A stretch of 64,000 nucleotides of DNA from Rheinheimera sp. EpRS3. Its GTDB lineage: Bacteria > Pseudomonadota > Gammaproteobacteria > Enterobacterales > Alteromonadaceae. The translations under genes were made by a program, and so were the position numbers. Positions 17,812-28,070 of the stretch are shown here, piece after piece; within the stretch, counting starts at the first letter, position 1; each line of letters starts with the position of its first letter. The stretch covers positions 434,001 through 498,000 of the forward strand of contig NZ_LNQS01000008.1 of the NCBI RefSeq assembly GCF_001513785.1. Reading direction: 5' to 3'. Under the pieces are notes generated by a model, which had not been told where the DNA came from, did not search any database, and saw only the letters and a list, made by a program, of their open reading frames with translations.

Positions 17812-17839
17812 CCCGGCCTGTATTGCAGGCCGGGCTTTT
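17812..17839 (+). terminator. Terminator of the TonB receptor gene
   Basis: CCCGGCCTG pairs perfectly with CAGGCCGGG around a 5-base loop, followed by CTTTT. Confidence 0.92.
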
Positions 17840-17921
17840 CAATTCCCTCCCTTCATAATAAGCTGCTGGTTAAAACCGTTTTACTATACTGAGCCAATCT
17901 GGCTGCAAACAGGAATACCGG

Positions 17922-18782
17922 ATGTCTGTACTCGACAAAATTCATGCCCTGCGCGAAAAATTTCCGCGTGCAGAGCAGCAACTGGCAGAATATATTCTGG
18001 CTAACCCGGATCATATCCGTGATATGCCATCACAAATGCTGGCAAAAGCCGTGGGCATCAGCCAGGCCAGTGTGGTGCGCTTTACCCAGAAACTGGGTTA
18101 CAAAGGCTACCCGGATTTTAAATTTGCTATAACCGACAGCCTGCACCATCAGGTACTGCCCGCTAGCGCCGACAAGCTGCACGGTGAAATTTCATTAGAT
18201 GACACCTTCAGCACCATGAGCCAGAAACTGCTGGCCAGCAAAATTAATGTGCTGAATAAAACCCATACCATTAACTCACAAACCAGCTATGAGCAGGCCG
18301 CATTGATGTTGCGCAATGCCAAACGGGTGCTGCTGTGTGGCAAGGGCGGCTCGGCCTTAGTGGCAAAAGATTTCTCTTACAAACTGCAAAAACTCGGCAT
18401 GGCTGCGCTGGCCGAAACCGACACCCATGTGCAACTGGCCAATATTGCCAACTACACCAGAGAAGATGTACTGGTGGTGTTGAGTGAATCGGGTGAAACT
18501 GCCGACAGCGTAAAAATTACCGAACAAGCGGCCAGCAACGGCGTGCAAATTATCAGTATTACTGCCTACGGTGCCAATAGCATTGCCCGGCTGGCCGGGC
18601 TGAATTTGTATACGGTGGCAGATGAAAGCTCAGCGCGGTTGTCGTCTATTCTGGCGCGCAATGCTCAGGAGCTGGTGATCGACACGCTGTTTATTCTGCT
18701 AACCCAAACCTGCCCGCAAGGCCGCAAAAAACTGGCGGCATCTAACAAAGCAGTAGACACCTTTTTAGCCCGCAAACGCTAA
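17922..18782 (+). CDS. MurR/RpiR-family transcriptional regulator
   Basis: A 286-residue regulator with an N-terminal helix-turn-helix (DMPSQMLAKAVGISQASVVR then KLGYKGYPDFKFAI, residues 34-70) and a C-terminal SIS sugar-phosphate-binding domain (VLLCGKGGSALVAKDFSYKL, VVLSESGETADSV). Effectors of the family are phosphorylated sugars; MurNAc-6-phosphate would fit the neighbouring anmK, whose product it is. The helix-turn-helix is closer in feel to MurR than to HexR. Start ATG at 17922 follows AGGAA. It likely controls the receptor and/or anmK. Confidence 0.87.
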   Translation: MSVLDKIHALREKFPRAEQQLAEYILANPDHIRDMPSQMLAKAVGISQASVVRFTQKLGYKGYPDFKFAITDSLHHQVLPASADKLHGEISLDDTFSTMSQKLLASKINVLNKTHTINSQTSYEQAALMLRNAKRVLLCGKGGSALVAKDFSYKLQKLGMAALAETDTHVQLANIANYTREDVLVVLSESGETADSVKITEQAASNGVQIISITAYGANSIARLAGLNLYTVADESSARLSSILARNAQELVIDTLFILLTQTCPQGRKKLAASNKAVDTFLARKR

Positions 18783-18822
18783 TAAATTAAAAAATTCTAA
18801 TATAGAGTAACAAAAGCTTGAT

Positions 18823-18840
18823 CCAGCGCATAAGCGCTGG
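18823..18840. promoter_or_regulatory. Short perfect hairpin upstream of cydA
   Basis: CCAGCGC and GCGCTGG pair around ATAA in the 139-base gap before cydA. No T run follows, so it is more likely a transcript structure or protein site than a terminator. An adjacent TTGAT could be half of an FNR site but the second half is absent. Confidence 0.35.
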
Positions 18841-18921
18841 CTGCCTTCGCTTGTATAGTGTTTGGGCTGTACTACCTTATAGGTACTGCCTAACATTAAC
18901 CTGCTCACGCGGAGTATGCAG

Positions 18922-20481
18922 ATGGATATTGTAGACCTGTCCCGACTTCAGTTTGCCTTTACGGCAATGATCCACTTCCTGTTTGTTCCTCTTACTCTGG
19001 GTATGGCTTTTTTACTGGCCATTATGGAATCGGTTTATGTTATGACCGGTAAAACCATTTACCGTGATATGACCAAATTCTGGGGTAAGTTATTTGGTAT
19101 TAACTTTGCGCTGGGGGTAACCACCGGCATTGCCATGGAATTCCAGTTTGGTACTAACTGGTCTTACTATTCGCATTATGTTGGCGACATTTTTGGCGCA
19201 CCGCTGGCAATTGAAGCACTGATGGCATTTTTTCTTGAATCTACCCTAATCGGCTTATTTTTCTTTGGCTGGGACAGGTTAAACAAAGAAAAACATTTAG
19301 CAGTCACCTGGCTAATGGCATTAGCCAGCAATTTGTCGGCGCTGTGGATCTTAGTCGCCAACGGCTGGATGCAACATCCGGTAGGCTCAGTATTTAATAT
19401 CGACACTATGCGGATGGAGCTAACGAGCTTTAGCGAGGTTATTTTTAACCCGGTAGCTCAGGTTAAGTTTGTTCACACCGTATCAGCCGGTTATGTCACC
19501 GGTGCGGTATTTGTACTGGCCATTTCCAGTTGGTATCTGCTCAAAGGCCGCGACTTACCCTTCGCAAGGCGTAGCTTTGCTATTGCATCAGCGTTTGGCC
19601 TGGCCAGTGCGCTGTCGGTAATAGTGCTGGGAGATGAATCAGGCTATGAAATTGGCGATGTACAAAAAGTAAAACTGGCCGCTGTAGAAGCCGAATGGCA
19701 TACCCACCCGGCACCGGCAGCCTTTACGGTGTTCGGCGTACCAAACGAGCAAACACAAACCACCGACTACGCGCTGAAAATCCCGGCTGTGCTTGGCCTT
19801 ATTGCTACCCGCTCGGTAACCGAAGAAGTAGCCGGCATCAGCGAACTGAAAGAAAAACACCTTGAGCGTATTATCCGCGGCCAGGAAGCTTATGTGCTGA
19901 TGACGCAATATCGCGCCGGTGATAAATCGCCGGCAACGATTAACCGCTTTAATGAAGTCAGCGCCGATTTAGGCTACGGCATGCTATTAACCGCTTACAC
20001 CGACGATGTTGCCAATGCAACGGCTGAGCATATTGCTCAGGCGGTGGAAGACTCAGTGCCTAAAGTATGGCCGCTATTCTGGAGCTTCCGCATTATGGTC
20101 GCGTGCGGCGTATCAATGCTGGTGCTGTTTGCTGCAGCCTTCTGGCACAGCGCTAAACGCACGGTAGATAAACCGCGCTGGCTGCTTAAATTTGCCCTGT
20201 TCAGCCTGCCACTGCCGTGGATAGCCTGCGAAGCCGGCTGGTTTGTCGCCGAATATGGCCGCCAACCCTGGGCCATTGGTGAAATACTGCCAACCCATTT
20301 AGCGGTGTCGCAGCTTAGTGTCAGCGATATCTGGTTCAGCCTTGGCACTATAGTGGTGCTGTACACCATCTTCGTCATTATCGAAATGTGGCTGATGACA
20401 AAATACGCCAGGCTTGGGCCCTCCAGCCTGCATACCGGTAAATACGATTTAGAAAGCCCAGCTACCGTGAAGGAGGCATAA
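18922..20481 (+). CDS. cydA: Cytochrome bd ubiquinol oxidase subunit I
   Basis: A 519-residue inner-membrane heme subunit. The heme ligand region [20 protein letters not shown] places His18 where E. coli has His19; WMQHPVG and [13 protein letters not shown] follow, the second holding the heme b558 ligand His. [13 protein letters not shown] and a long loop of about 135 residues after [10 protein letters not shown] indicate the long-Q-loop type as in E. coli. The bd oxidase reduces O2 with quinol at high affinity. I choose ATG at 18922 because GGAG stands 7 bases upstream; the ATG two codons earlier is too close to it. It heads cydA-B-X-D-C. Confidence 0.96.
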   Translation: MDIVDLSRLQFAFTAMIHFLFVPLTLGMAFLLAIMESVYVMTGKTIYRDMTKFWGKLFGINFALGVTTGIAMEFQFGTNWSYYSHYVGDIFGAPLAIEALMAFFLESTLIGLFFFGWDRLNKEKHLAVTWLMALASNLSALWILVANGWMQHPVGSVFNIDTMRMELTSFSEVIFNPVAQVKFVHTVSAGYVTGAVFVLAISSWYLLKGRDLPFARRSFAIASAFGLASALSVIVLGDESGYEIGDVQKVKLAAVEAEWHTHPAPAAFTVFGVPNEQTQTTDYALKIPAVLGLIATRSVTEEVAGISELKEKHLERIIRGQEAYVLMTQYRAGDKSPATINRFNEVSADLGYGMLLTAYTDDVANATAEHIAQAVEDSVPKVWPLFWSFRIMVACGVSMLVLFAAAFWHSAKRTVDKPRWLLKFALFSLPLPWIACEAGWFVAEYGRQPWAIGEILPTHLAVSQLSVSDIWFSLGTIVVLYTIFVIIEMWLMTKYARLGPSSLHTGKYDLESPATVKEA

Positions 20482-20482
20482 C

Positions 20483-21619
20483 ATGGATTACGAAGCACTA
20501 AGGTTTATCTGGTGGGTACTGATTGGCGTACTGCTGATTGGTTTTGTAGTAACCGACGGTTTTGATATGGGTGTAGCTGCCTTGCTAAAAGTGCTGGGCA
20601 AGAGCAATGACGAGCGCCGCGTTATGATCAACGCCATAGCGCCGCACTGGGATGGTAATCAGGTGTGGTTAATTACGGCTGGCGGTGCCTTATTCGCGGC
20701 CTGGCCCACGATATATGCCGCCTCGTTCAGTGGCTTTTATATCGCGTTAATGTTAACGCTGTTTGCGCTGTTTTTACGCCCCATTGGCTTTGAATACCGC
20801 GCTAAAATTGACAGCGAAACATGGCGCAGCCGCTGGGACTGGGCACTTACCGCAGGCTCAGCCATACCGGCGCTGATTTTTGGTGTGGCGTTTGGCAATC
20901 TGCTACAAGGCGTACCCTTTTACTTTGACGACATTCTACGCCTGCACTACACCGGCGGTTTCTGGGCTTTGCTTAACCCCTTCGCCTTGCTGGCCGGCGT
21001 GTTAAGCCTGCTAATGATAGTAAACCACGGCGCCACTTACCTGCAGCTGAAAACCGAAGCCGAACTTAAAGCGCGCAGCGAAAAACTGTCGGTAAAGCTG
21101 GCACTGGTATGCGCGGTTATCTTTGTGCTGGCCGGTGTTTGGCTGTTTCTGGCAGTAGATGGCTATAGCGTTACCAGCCTTATTGATACTAACGGTGCCA
21201 ACCGTACTACCGACAAAACCGTACTGATAATCGCCGGAGCCTGGTTTAGTAACTATGCTAAATGGCCGCTGCTGTGGCTGGCACCGGCGCTTGGCGTGGT
21301 GGGCTTTTTAGTCTGTGCGCTGGCTAGTAAAACGCAGCGCCATATTACTGCTTTTATCAGCTCGTCTTTGGCTATTGCCATGGTAGTGCTGACAGCCGGC
21401 ATAAGTATGTTCCCGTTTGTTATGCCATCCAGCACCACACCGGCACACAGCCTGACCATGTGGGATGCTACCGCCAGTGAAACCACGCTGATGATTATGT
21501 TTGTGGTAGCCTGCATCTTTGTACCGCTGATCCTGGCATACACCGGCTGGAGTTACTTTGTCATGCGCGGTCGCTTAAACGAGCAGCATATCCGTGACAA
21601 CAGCCATTCACTGTACTGA
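20483..21619 (+). CDS. cydB: Cytochrome bd ubiquinol oxidase subunit II
   Basis: A 378-residue membrane protein with about nine helices, beginning MDYEALRFIWWVLIGVLLIG and carrying TDGFDMGVAALL and WDGNQVWLITAGGALFAAWP, which are hallmarks of CydB. It pairs with CydA. Start ATG at 20483 follows AGGAGG that lies within the last codons of cydA, one base after its stop, so translation is coupled. Confidence 0.96.
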   Translation: MDYEALRFIWWVLIGVLLIGFVVTDGFDMGVAALLKVLGKSNDERRVMINAIAPHWDGNQVWLITAGGALFAAWPTIYAASFSGFYIALMLTLFALFLRPIGFEYRAKIDSETWRSRWDWALTAGSAIPALIFGVAFGNLLQGVPFYFDDILRLHYTGGFWALLNPFALLAGVLSLLMIVNHGATYLQLKTEAELKARSEKLSVKLALVCAVIFVLAGVWLFLAVDGYSVTSLIDTNGANRTTDKTVLIIAGAWFSNYAKWPLLWLAPALGVVGFLVCALASKTQRHITAFISSSLAIAMVVLTAGISMFPFVMPSSTTPAHSLTMWDATASETTLMIMFVVACIFVPLILAYTGWSYFVMRGRLNEQHIRDNSHSLY

Positions 21620-21646
21620 TCTTCAGTTGAGAAAAAGGAGCACCTT

Positions 21647-21760
21647 ATGTGGTATTTTGCCTGGATTTTAGGCGTATTAATGGCCTGCTCATTTGGTATT
21701 ATCAATGCCATGTGGCTGGAATTTAAAGGCTACGAAGGCGAGGATGCCCAAGCTGACTAG
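21647..21760 (+). CDS. cydX: Cytochrome bd small subunit CydX
   Basis: A 37-residue single-helix protein (start MWYFAWILGVLMACSFGII) that matches E. coli CydX almost residue for residue in its first 18 positions. It stabilises the bd oxidase hemes. AAAAAGGAG sits 8 bases before the ATG at 21647. Its last 17 bases overlap the cydD start. At this size it is easily missed by automatic annotation. Confidence 0.95.
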   Translation: MWYFAWILGVLMACSFGIINAMWLEFKGYEGEDAQAD

Positions 21761-23477
21761 CCCAACCAAACCGGCGCAGCAGCTGGCAGCACTGCTGCAA
21801 AGCCAGCGTAAACGGCTTAACAGCGCCCTGCTGTTAGCCGTAAGCGCCAGCCTGCTGTTTATCTTGCAATGCTATTTACTGGCCAGCCTGTTTGCCAGTT
21901 GGCTTATTGCCAGCCAGCAAGGCCTGCAATTTGACAGCAGCCATTTACTTAACACCCTGCTCTGGCTGGCGCTGTGCCTGCTGGGGCGGCCTGCACTGCA
22001 ATATTGCCGTGAACAACTTAGCTTAAAGGCCAGCCAGCATATCCGTAGCCGCTTACGTGTGCAGTTGCTGGCAAAACTGGCCGATGCCGGCCCGGCTAAA
22101 AACCAGTATGGTAACGATGGCAGCTTAAGCAGCAAACTGCTGGAGCAGGTTGATGCACTGGATGGTTTTATCAGCCGCTATTATGTACAACGTTATCTGG
22201 TGCTGATCACGCCATTGCTGCTGGTTAGTACCACCTTTATCTACAGCCCGCTGGCGGCGGTTATTTTATTAGTTACCGCCCCGTTGGTGCCACTGTTTAT
22301 GATATTGCTCGGCAATGCTGCCGCCGGTGCCAGCCAGCGCCAGTTGCAACAACTTAGCCGCATGAGTGGCCGCTTTCTTGATTTAGTGCGTGGTATGCCT
22401 ACGCTGCAACAATTGCAGGCTACTGAACGCGCTGCGCAATCGGTTGCCAATGCCGCTGGTCGTTACCGCGACAGCAGCATGGGCGTGCTGAAACTAGCTT
22501 TTTTATCCGGCGCTGTGCTGGAGTTTTTCTCGGCACTGGCCATTGCCTTACTGGCACTGTATTTAGGTCTGGGCCTGCTGGGTATTTTGCCCTGGGCCAA
22601 AGAAGTTATACCGGTGCCGTATCAGGGCGCTTTATTTATTTTGCTGCTGGCACCGGAGTTTTACGCACCACTGCGCCAGCTTGGCAGCGATTACCACGCC
22701 AAAGCACAGGCCGAAGCCGCAATTGACGAGCTAAGCCCTATTCTACAACGCCGTGCCTGGCAACACCCCGGCACACAGTTACTAACGCTAAGCAGTGCGC
22801 CGCAGATTAGCCTGCAACAGCTGCATATTCTAACCGCAGAGCAGCGCCAGCGGCTGGCACCGGTTAGCTTTAGCATAAAAAGTGGCGGGCGCATTGCCCT
22901 GCAGGGGCCAAGTGGCTGTGGCAAATCCAGCCTGTTGCATGCACTGCTGGGTTTTGTGCCGTATCAGGGCGATATTCTGATCAACCAGCACAGCCTGGCA
23001 CAGCTTGAGCGCAACCACTGGCAACAGCAACTGGGCTATATGGCGCAGTACAGCAGTATTGCTGCTGCCAGCATTGCCGATAACCTGCGCCTCGCCGCGC
23101 CTGATGCCAGCGAGCAGCAACTGATAGCCGCGCTGCAACAGGTAGAGCTGTGGCCGTTAATACAACAATTACCGCTGGGGCTAAATACTATGCTGGGAGA
23201 GCGCGGCCGGGGCTTGTCCGGCGGCCAGCTGCAACGGCTGGCACTGGCGCAGCTGTTGCTGCGCGATGCTAAAGTCTGGTTACTGGACGAGCCCACCGCG
23301 CACTTAGACGGCGCTACTGCTTATCGTTTACACCAGCTGATTGGCACACTGAGCCAGGGTAAAACGCTGATTATCGTTAGCCACCAGCTACACGGCCTGG
23401 ATTGGCTGGATCAGGTAATACGGCTGGACAACCCTGCCATTAGCCATATTGACGGAGCGCAGTATGTTCAAGCCTAA
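21744..23477 (+). CDS. cydD: Glutathione/cysteine exporter subunit CydD (ABC transporter)
   Basis: A 577-residue ABC half-transporter: six hydrophobic helices, then Walker A GPSGCGKSSLL, signature LSGGQLQRLALAQ and Walker B VWLLDEPTAHLD. With CydC it exports glutathione and cysteine to the periplasm and is needed for cytochrome bd assembly. The ATG at 21744 lies inside cydX with GAAGG just upstream; the frame is open earlier but the preceding 17 codons are cydX sequence in another frame. Confidence 0.93.
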   Translation: MPKLTSPTKPAQQLAALLQSQRKRLNSALLLAVSASLLFILQCYLLASLFASWLIASQQGLQFDSSHLLNTLLWLALCLLGRPALQYCREQLSLKASQHIRSRLRVQLLAKLADAGPAKNQYGNDGSLSSKLLEQVDALDGFISRYYVQRYLVLITPLLLVSTTFIYSPLAAVILLVTAPLVPLFMILLGNAAAGASQRQLQQLSRMSGRFLDLVRGMPTLQQLQATERAAQSVANAAGRYRDSSMGVLKLAFLSGAVLEFFSALAIALLALYLGLGLLGILPWAKEVIPVPYQGALFILLLAPEFYAPLRQLGSDYHAKAQAEAAIDELSPILQRRAWQHPGTQLLTLSSAPQISLQQLHILTAEQRQRLAPVSFSIKSGGRIALQGPSGCGKSSLLHALLGFVPYQGDILINQHSLAQLERNHWQQQLGYMAQYSSIAAASIADNLRLAAPDASEQQLIAALQQVELWPLIQQLPLGLNTMLGERGRGLSGGQLQRLALAQLLLRDAKVWLLDEPTAHLDGATAYRLHQLIGTLSQGKTLIIVSHQLHGLDWLDQVIRLDNPAISHIDGAQYVQA

Positions 23478-25104
23478 GAGCGTGCCAGCGCCTGAACGCA
23501 GTATTCGTTTACGCAGCCTGCTGCAAAGCCGCGGCAAGGCATGGTTGCTGGCCTTGCTGCTGGGGCTGGTTACTTTACTGGCTGCAGTGACCTTGCTGGC
23601 ATTATCTGGCTGGTTTATCAGTGCCGCCGCGCTGGCAGGGCTGGCCAGCGTGGGCGCTTATGGTTTTGATTACTTCCGACCGGCGGCGATTATCCGCCTC
23701 TGTGCCATTGGCCGCACGGCCGGGCGCTATGCAGAGCGCTTAACCTCGCACTATGCTGCCCTTGGCTTGTTAAAAGATTTACGCGTGCACAGCTTTACCG
23801 CGCTGGCACAACAGCCGCACAGCAACCGCCATTCGGCAGATACGCTGCAGCATCTGGTCGGCGATATCGATTTACTCGATCAGTTTCCGTTAAAAGTTAT
23901 CGCGCCCTGGCTTTGGGCCTGCAGTTTAACCGCACTGGTGCTGTTGTTCTGGTACTTGCTGGCACCTACTCTGCTAATCTATGCCGCCCCTTGCCTGCTG
24001 CTGGCGCTGGCGTTGCCGCTGCTAACGGTACGCCGTGGCAAAGCACTGGCACAACAGGATACCCGCTCCACCACACAGCGGCGCACACAACTGCTGGAGC
24101 CGCTATCAATGCTAACGTCGTTACTGTTGTGGCAACGCTGGGCAGATAAAATCAGTCAATTTAGCGCACTGGATCAGGCTTATATCCGTTTACAGCTGCG
24201 CCAGCAGCAATTAATCAGCCGTACCGCTTTGGTGCAGCAAAGCCTGCTGGCATTAAGCCTGCTGGCGCTGTTGTGGCAAGGCAGCACGCTGGTGGCAGAC
24301 AACAGGCTAACCGTGCCGCTGCTGCTGGCAGCCATGCTGGCACTGTGGGCCTTGCATGAAGTATTGCTGCCGCTGTGCCAGAGCTTTATTGCGCTGGGCC
24401 TTAGTAGCGCTGCCCGCGACCGGCTGAATCAGTTAACTGATGTCAGCACGCCAAAACAGTTTAATAAACCTGAACCTGCCACACCGCTGAGCCTGAATGT
24501 CTACCAGTTGTCGGCACGCCAGAATGGTGCTTTATCTGGCCCTTCACAGGTCAGCTTCAACCTGAAAAGTGGTGATGTACTGCTTGTAAGTGGCGCCTCC
24601 GGCAGCGGTAAAACGACTTTATTGCAGGCGCTGGCTAATCAACTGGCGTTTAGTGGTGATATCAACCTGAACGGCCTGCCATACGCCGAATGGCAACTGA
24701 GTAATACTGTGGGCTATTTGCCACAACAACCGGACTTATTTGATTTAACTCTGGCGCAAAACCTGCGCTTAGGTGCGCCAGATGCAACCGAGCAACAGCT
24801 ATGGCAGGTATTAGATGATGTGGCGCTATGCGACTGGGCCAAAAATCAGCCGCAGCAACTGGATACGGTGATGGGTGAATACGGTGCCGCGGTGTCTGGC
24901 GGCCAGGCCCGGCGCATTGCCCTGGCGCGCCTGCTGTTAACCCGGCGGCCGCTATTACTGCTGGACGAACCTTTTGCCGGCTTAGACCCGGCCACCACAG
25001 CGCATGTGCTTAACACCTTGCTGGCACGCCAACGCAATGGTTTGCTGGTTATGGTCAGCCATCAGCAGCTTAATGTGCCACACGCTAAACTGCTGCAACT
25101 GTAG
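23464..25104 (+). CDS. cydC: Glutathione/cysteine exporter subunit CydC (ABC transporter)
   Basis: A 546-residue partner of CydD with six helices (ALSGWFISAAALAG, RPAAIIRLCAIGRTAGRYAE are typical of CydC), Walker A GASGSGKTTLL, signature VSGGQARRIALARLLL and Walker B LLLLDEPFAGLD. The ATG at 23464 follows GGAG by 6 bases and overlaps the end of cydD by 14 bases. Last gene of the cyd operon; no clear terminator follows. Confidence 0.93.
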   Translation: MFKPKSVPAPERSIRLRSLLQSRGKAWLLALLLGLVTLLAAVTLLALSGWFISAAALAGLASVGAYGFDYFRPAAIIRLCAIGRTAGRYAERLTSHYAALGLLKDLRVHSFTALAQQPHSNRHSADTLQHLVGDIDLLDQFPLKVIAPWLWACSLTALVLLFWYLLAPTLLIYAAPCLLLALALPLLTVRRGKALAQQDTRSTTQRRTQLLEPLSMLTSLLLWQRWADKISQFSALDQAYIRLQLRQQQLISRTALVQQSLLALSLLALLWQGSTLVADNRLTVPLLLAAMLALWALHEVLLPLCQSFIALGLSSAARDRLNQLTDVSTPKQFNKPEPATPLSLNVYQLSARQNGALSGPSQVSFNLKSGDVLLVSGASGSGKTTLLQALANQLAFSGDINLNGLPYAEWQLSNTVGYLPQQPDLFDLTLAQNLRLGAPDATEQQLWQVLDDVALCDWAKNQPQQLDTVMGEYGAAVSGGQARRIALARLLLTRRPLLLLDEPFAGLDPATTAHVLNTLLARQRNGLLVMVSHQQLNVPHAKLLQL

Positions 25105-25305
25105 TAACGGCAGTAGAACTTTGTGTCAAAAAGATTTACAACACTACTGCAAATAACGCATTATATTGCAGGTAACCTGATGATTTACAAAAATTTCAGT
25201 ACTTTGGTATTTTTTTTGCATCAAAGCAGCCATTAAACGGATGCCCGGCTGAATGGATAAAACAGCGTCCGGGCGGCATCAGCTCATTGGATTAAGGCTA
25301 TCACT

Positions 25306-26049
25306 ATGGAAAAGTTACTTGTTGCCAGTTTGCTTGTACTTAGCAGTACCAGTTATGCAGCTACCCAAACCTGGGATTTTGTTGGCAGCGGCGGTGTCAG
25401 CAGCCTGAACCGTAATATAGTTGCCAATAGCATCAACCTGAGTGACAACGACAACACTATGTCGGTGTCAATGACGGCTTGGTCTGCCTACAACGATGAA
25501 AACATTTTTCAAAGCGAACTGTGGTTAAGCCAATGGGGTACGCTGGTATATAACGCCAACGGCGAAGCGCACTGGACAGATAACGTCGGGCGCTATGACT
25601 TTGTGCTGTTGTCTTTTGATCAGGATGTTGAGCTGTCTGGCATCAGCATTTCTAACTACATGACCGACTCTGATATTTCTATTGCAGCCTTTGACAGCAA
25701 CCCGTTTGAAGGTGGCTCTGCCATGACTCGCTGGAATCAGGTATCTGGTTATGCATTGTCGTCTTCCAGTTTTTCTAATGTTGGTTCATCACCACTGAAC
25801 CAGTATTATGCTCTGGACAGCGGCGCTAATCAGGCTAAAACAACAGCCGGCACCAGCGCCAGTTATTGGCTGATTGGTGCTTACAACCAGTATTTTGGTG
25901 GTGGTTTAACAGCGGGTAATGACAACCTGAAATTCAGTGGCTTAACCACTCAAACCTCAAATACTACCCAGGTTTCTGCTCCTGCCAGCTTGTCATTGTT
26001 TGCCTTTGCTTTATTAGCTTTTGCCGGCCGGCGCAACAAGCTGCGTTGA
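25306..26049 (+). CDS. Putative exosortase-sorted surface protein (XDP1-like)
   Basis: A 247-residue secreted protein: signal peptide to SSTSYAA, a Ser/Asn/Gly-rich beta body with DNVGRYDFVLLSFDQDVELS, and a C-terminal tripartite tail of short motif, hydrophobic helix and basic end (VSAPASLSLFAFALLAFAG then RRNKLR). The tail has the layout of PEP-CTERM sorting signals, with SAP in place of PEP. The body is reminiscent of the XDP1 group of exosortase-dependent surface proteins. No exosortase gene is in the window. It is monocistronic, with about 200 bases of leader region containing an imperfect GATGCC/GGCATC hairpin. Confidence 0.6.
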   Translation: MEKLLVASLLVLSSTSYAATQTWDFVGSGGVSSLNRNIVANSINLSDNDNTMSVSMTAWSAYNDENIFQSELWLSQWGTLVYNANGEAHWTDNVGRYDFVLLSFDQDVELSGISISNYMTDSDISIAAFDSNPFEGGSAMTRWNQVSGYALSSSSFSNVGSSPLNQYYALDSGANQAKTTAGTSASYWLIGAYNQYFGGGLTAGNDNLKFSGLTTQTSNTTQVSAPASLSLFAFALLAFAGRRNKLR

Positions 26050-26067
26050 TTTTTATTGTGTTACCCA

Positions 26068-26091
26068 AAGCACCGCACGCGGTGCTTTTTT
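26068..26091 (+). terminator. Terminator of the surface protein gene
   Basis: AAGCACCG pairs with CGGTGCTT around CACG, followed by TTTTTA, 18 bases after the stop. Confidence 0.88.
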
Positions 26092-26112
26092 ATTAGCTGT
26101 AATTTATACCAA

Positions 26113-26143
26113 TAAAAAACCCCGCGCTATAAAGCACGGGGTG
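26113..26143 (-). terminator. Candidate terminator of glnK-amtB
   Basis: On the minus strand ACACCCCGTGC and GCGCGGGGT form a hairpin with mismatches around TTTATA, followed by TTTTTTATT. It lies about 130 bases after the amtB stop. Confidence 0.6.
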
Positions 26144-26272
26144 TCAGATAAAAAGACAAAGGACAAGGATAGACGTAGTTTGGTGGTGACGTTCAGTTCG
26201 CGGTAGCGCTACCTGTTGGTAGCGTATCGCTCACTTGCTCCCGGGAAGTTCCACCAACTCTTCCCAGGCTGC

Positions 26273-27544
26273 TTACTTTACCGACGCGACGAATTCAGGG
26301 TAGGCTTCAATACCACACTCTGACGCATCAACGCCTTCATACTCGGCTTCTTCGCTTACGCGGATGCCTATAACCAGTTTCAATACATACCAAACTATCA
26401 GGCTGGCAATAAATACCCAGGCGAAGATAGCTGCAGCGCCAATTAACTGGCCAACAAAGCTGGTACCGTCTTTGGTTAATGGCACCAGTAACAGGCCAAA
26501 TAAACCTGCGACACCGTGTACAGAAATCGCACCCACCGGATCATCAATCTTCAGCTTATCCAGACCGATAATAGACGCTACAACCAACACGCCACCAATA
26601 GCGCCGAATAACGTTGCCTGCAGTGCAGTTGGTGTGGATGGCTCAGCAGTAATAGCCACTAAACCCGCCAGTGCGCCGTTTAATGCCATGGTTAAATCTG
26701 CTTTACGGAACAACACCACCGACAGTGCCAGCGCAGCTATTGCGCCTGCAGCGGCAGCAGCATTGGTGTTAAGAAATACTACAGCTACCGCATTAGCGTT
26801 GCTGATATCACCCAGCTTTAATACCGAGCCCCCGTTAAAACCGAACCAACCCATCCACAAAATCAGGGTACCCAAGGTAGCCATTGGCATATTCGCACCC
26901 GGAATGGCATTTACTTTGCCATCTTTGCTGTACTTGCCTTTACGCGCGCCCAGCAGCAATACACCTGCCAGCGCAGCGGCCGCACCGGCCATATGTACGA
27001 TGCCTGAACCGGCAAAGTCAGAGAAACCAAATTGGTCATCCAGATTAATACCAAACATGCCCTCTGCACCCCAGGTCCATGAACCGTGCACCGGATAAAT
27101 AAAACCCGTCATCACTACGGCAAATGCCAGGAAAGCCCACAATTTCATGCGCTCGGCCACAGCGCCGGAAACGATAGACATAGCAGTAGCTACAAACACC
27201 ACCTGGAAGAAGAAATCAGATGCAGTAGAGTACACAGCACCACCAGTGAAGCCATCTTCACGTTCAGCAAAGCTGGTTAAGGTGGCATCAACGTCAACGC
27301 CGCCGATACCGCTTAAGAAAAACTCGCCGCCATACATAAAGGCATAACCGCACACCAGATACATAATGCAGGCGATAGAATACAACGCCACGTTCTTAGT
27401 CAGAATTTCGGTAGTATTTTTTGCCCGTACCAGGCCAGCTTCCAGCATAGAGAAGCCCGCAGCCATCCACATCACCAATACCCCACAGATCAGGAAGTAA
27501 AAGGTGTCCATTGCATACTGTAAATGATAAATTTGCTCTTGCAT
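26273..27544 (-). CDS. amtB: Ammonium transporter
   Basis: A 423-residue channel with eleven helices: start region AMDTFYFLICGVLVMWMAAG, and the paired pore histidines in GIVHMAGAAAAL and ISVHGVAGLFGL. It imports ammonium and is blocked by GlnK when nitrogen is plentiful. Unusually it begins without a long cleaved signal. ATG at 27544 follows AAGGAG, 12 bases after glnK, so both are made from the sigma-54 promoter upstream of glnK. Confidence 0.96.
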   Translation of the reverse strand: MQEQIYHLQYAMDTFYFLICGVLVMWMAAGFSMLEAGLVRAKNTTEILTKNVALYSIACIMYLVCGYAFMYGGEFFLSGIGGVDVDATLTSFAEREDGFTGGAVYSTASDFFFQVVFVATAMSIVSGAVAERMKLWAFLAFAVVMTGFIYPVHGSWTWGAEGMFGINLDDQFGFSDFAGSGIVHMAGAAAALAGVLLLGARKGKYSKDGKVNAIPGANMPMATLGTLILWMGWFGFNGGSVLKLGDISNANAVAVVFLNTNAAAAAGAIAALALSVVLFRKADLTMALNGALAGLVAITAEPSTPTALQATLFGAIGGVLVVASIIGLDKLKIDDPVGAISVHGVAGLFGLLLVPLTKDGTSFVGQLIGAAAIFAWVFIASLIVWYVLKLVIGIRVSEEAEYEGVDASECGIEAYPEFVASVK

Positions 27545-27556
27545 GATAACAGCTCC

Positions 27557-27958
<402 letters not shown>

Positions 27959-28016
27959 TTATTTATTCTTTATTTATCAGAACATTAAGTGAAAACCCCT
28001 CTGGTAGATGAAAAAA

Positions 28017-28037
28017 AACGCACCATAACGGTGCGTT
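28017..28037 (-). terminator. Terminator of yacL
   Basis: On the minus strand AAACGCACC pairs with GGTGCGTTT around GTTAT, followed by a run of eight T. It lies about 35 bases after the yacL stop and may also act on the opposite strand. Confidence 0.88.
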
Positions 28038-28070
28038 TATTCCCTGTCGCTGTGCAGCTTCAGCGCAGGT

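Noticed and set aside
18814-18832. FNR site before cydA (TTGAT half-site)
   Set aside because: The matching ATCAA half at the right distance is absent.
28020-28034. GCACC-N5-GGTGC palindrome, like an NtrC site near glnK
   Set aside because: It is better explained as the stem of a terminator for yacL, with a run of eight T after it on the minus strand.
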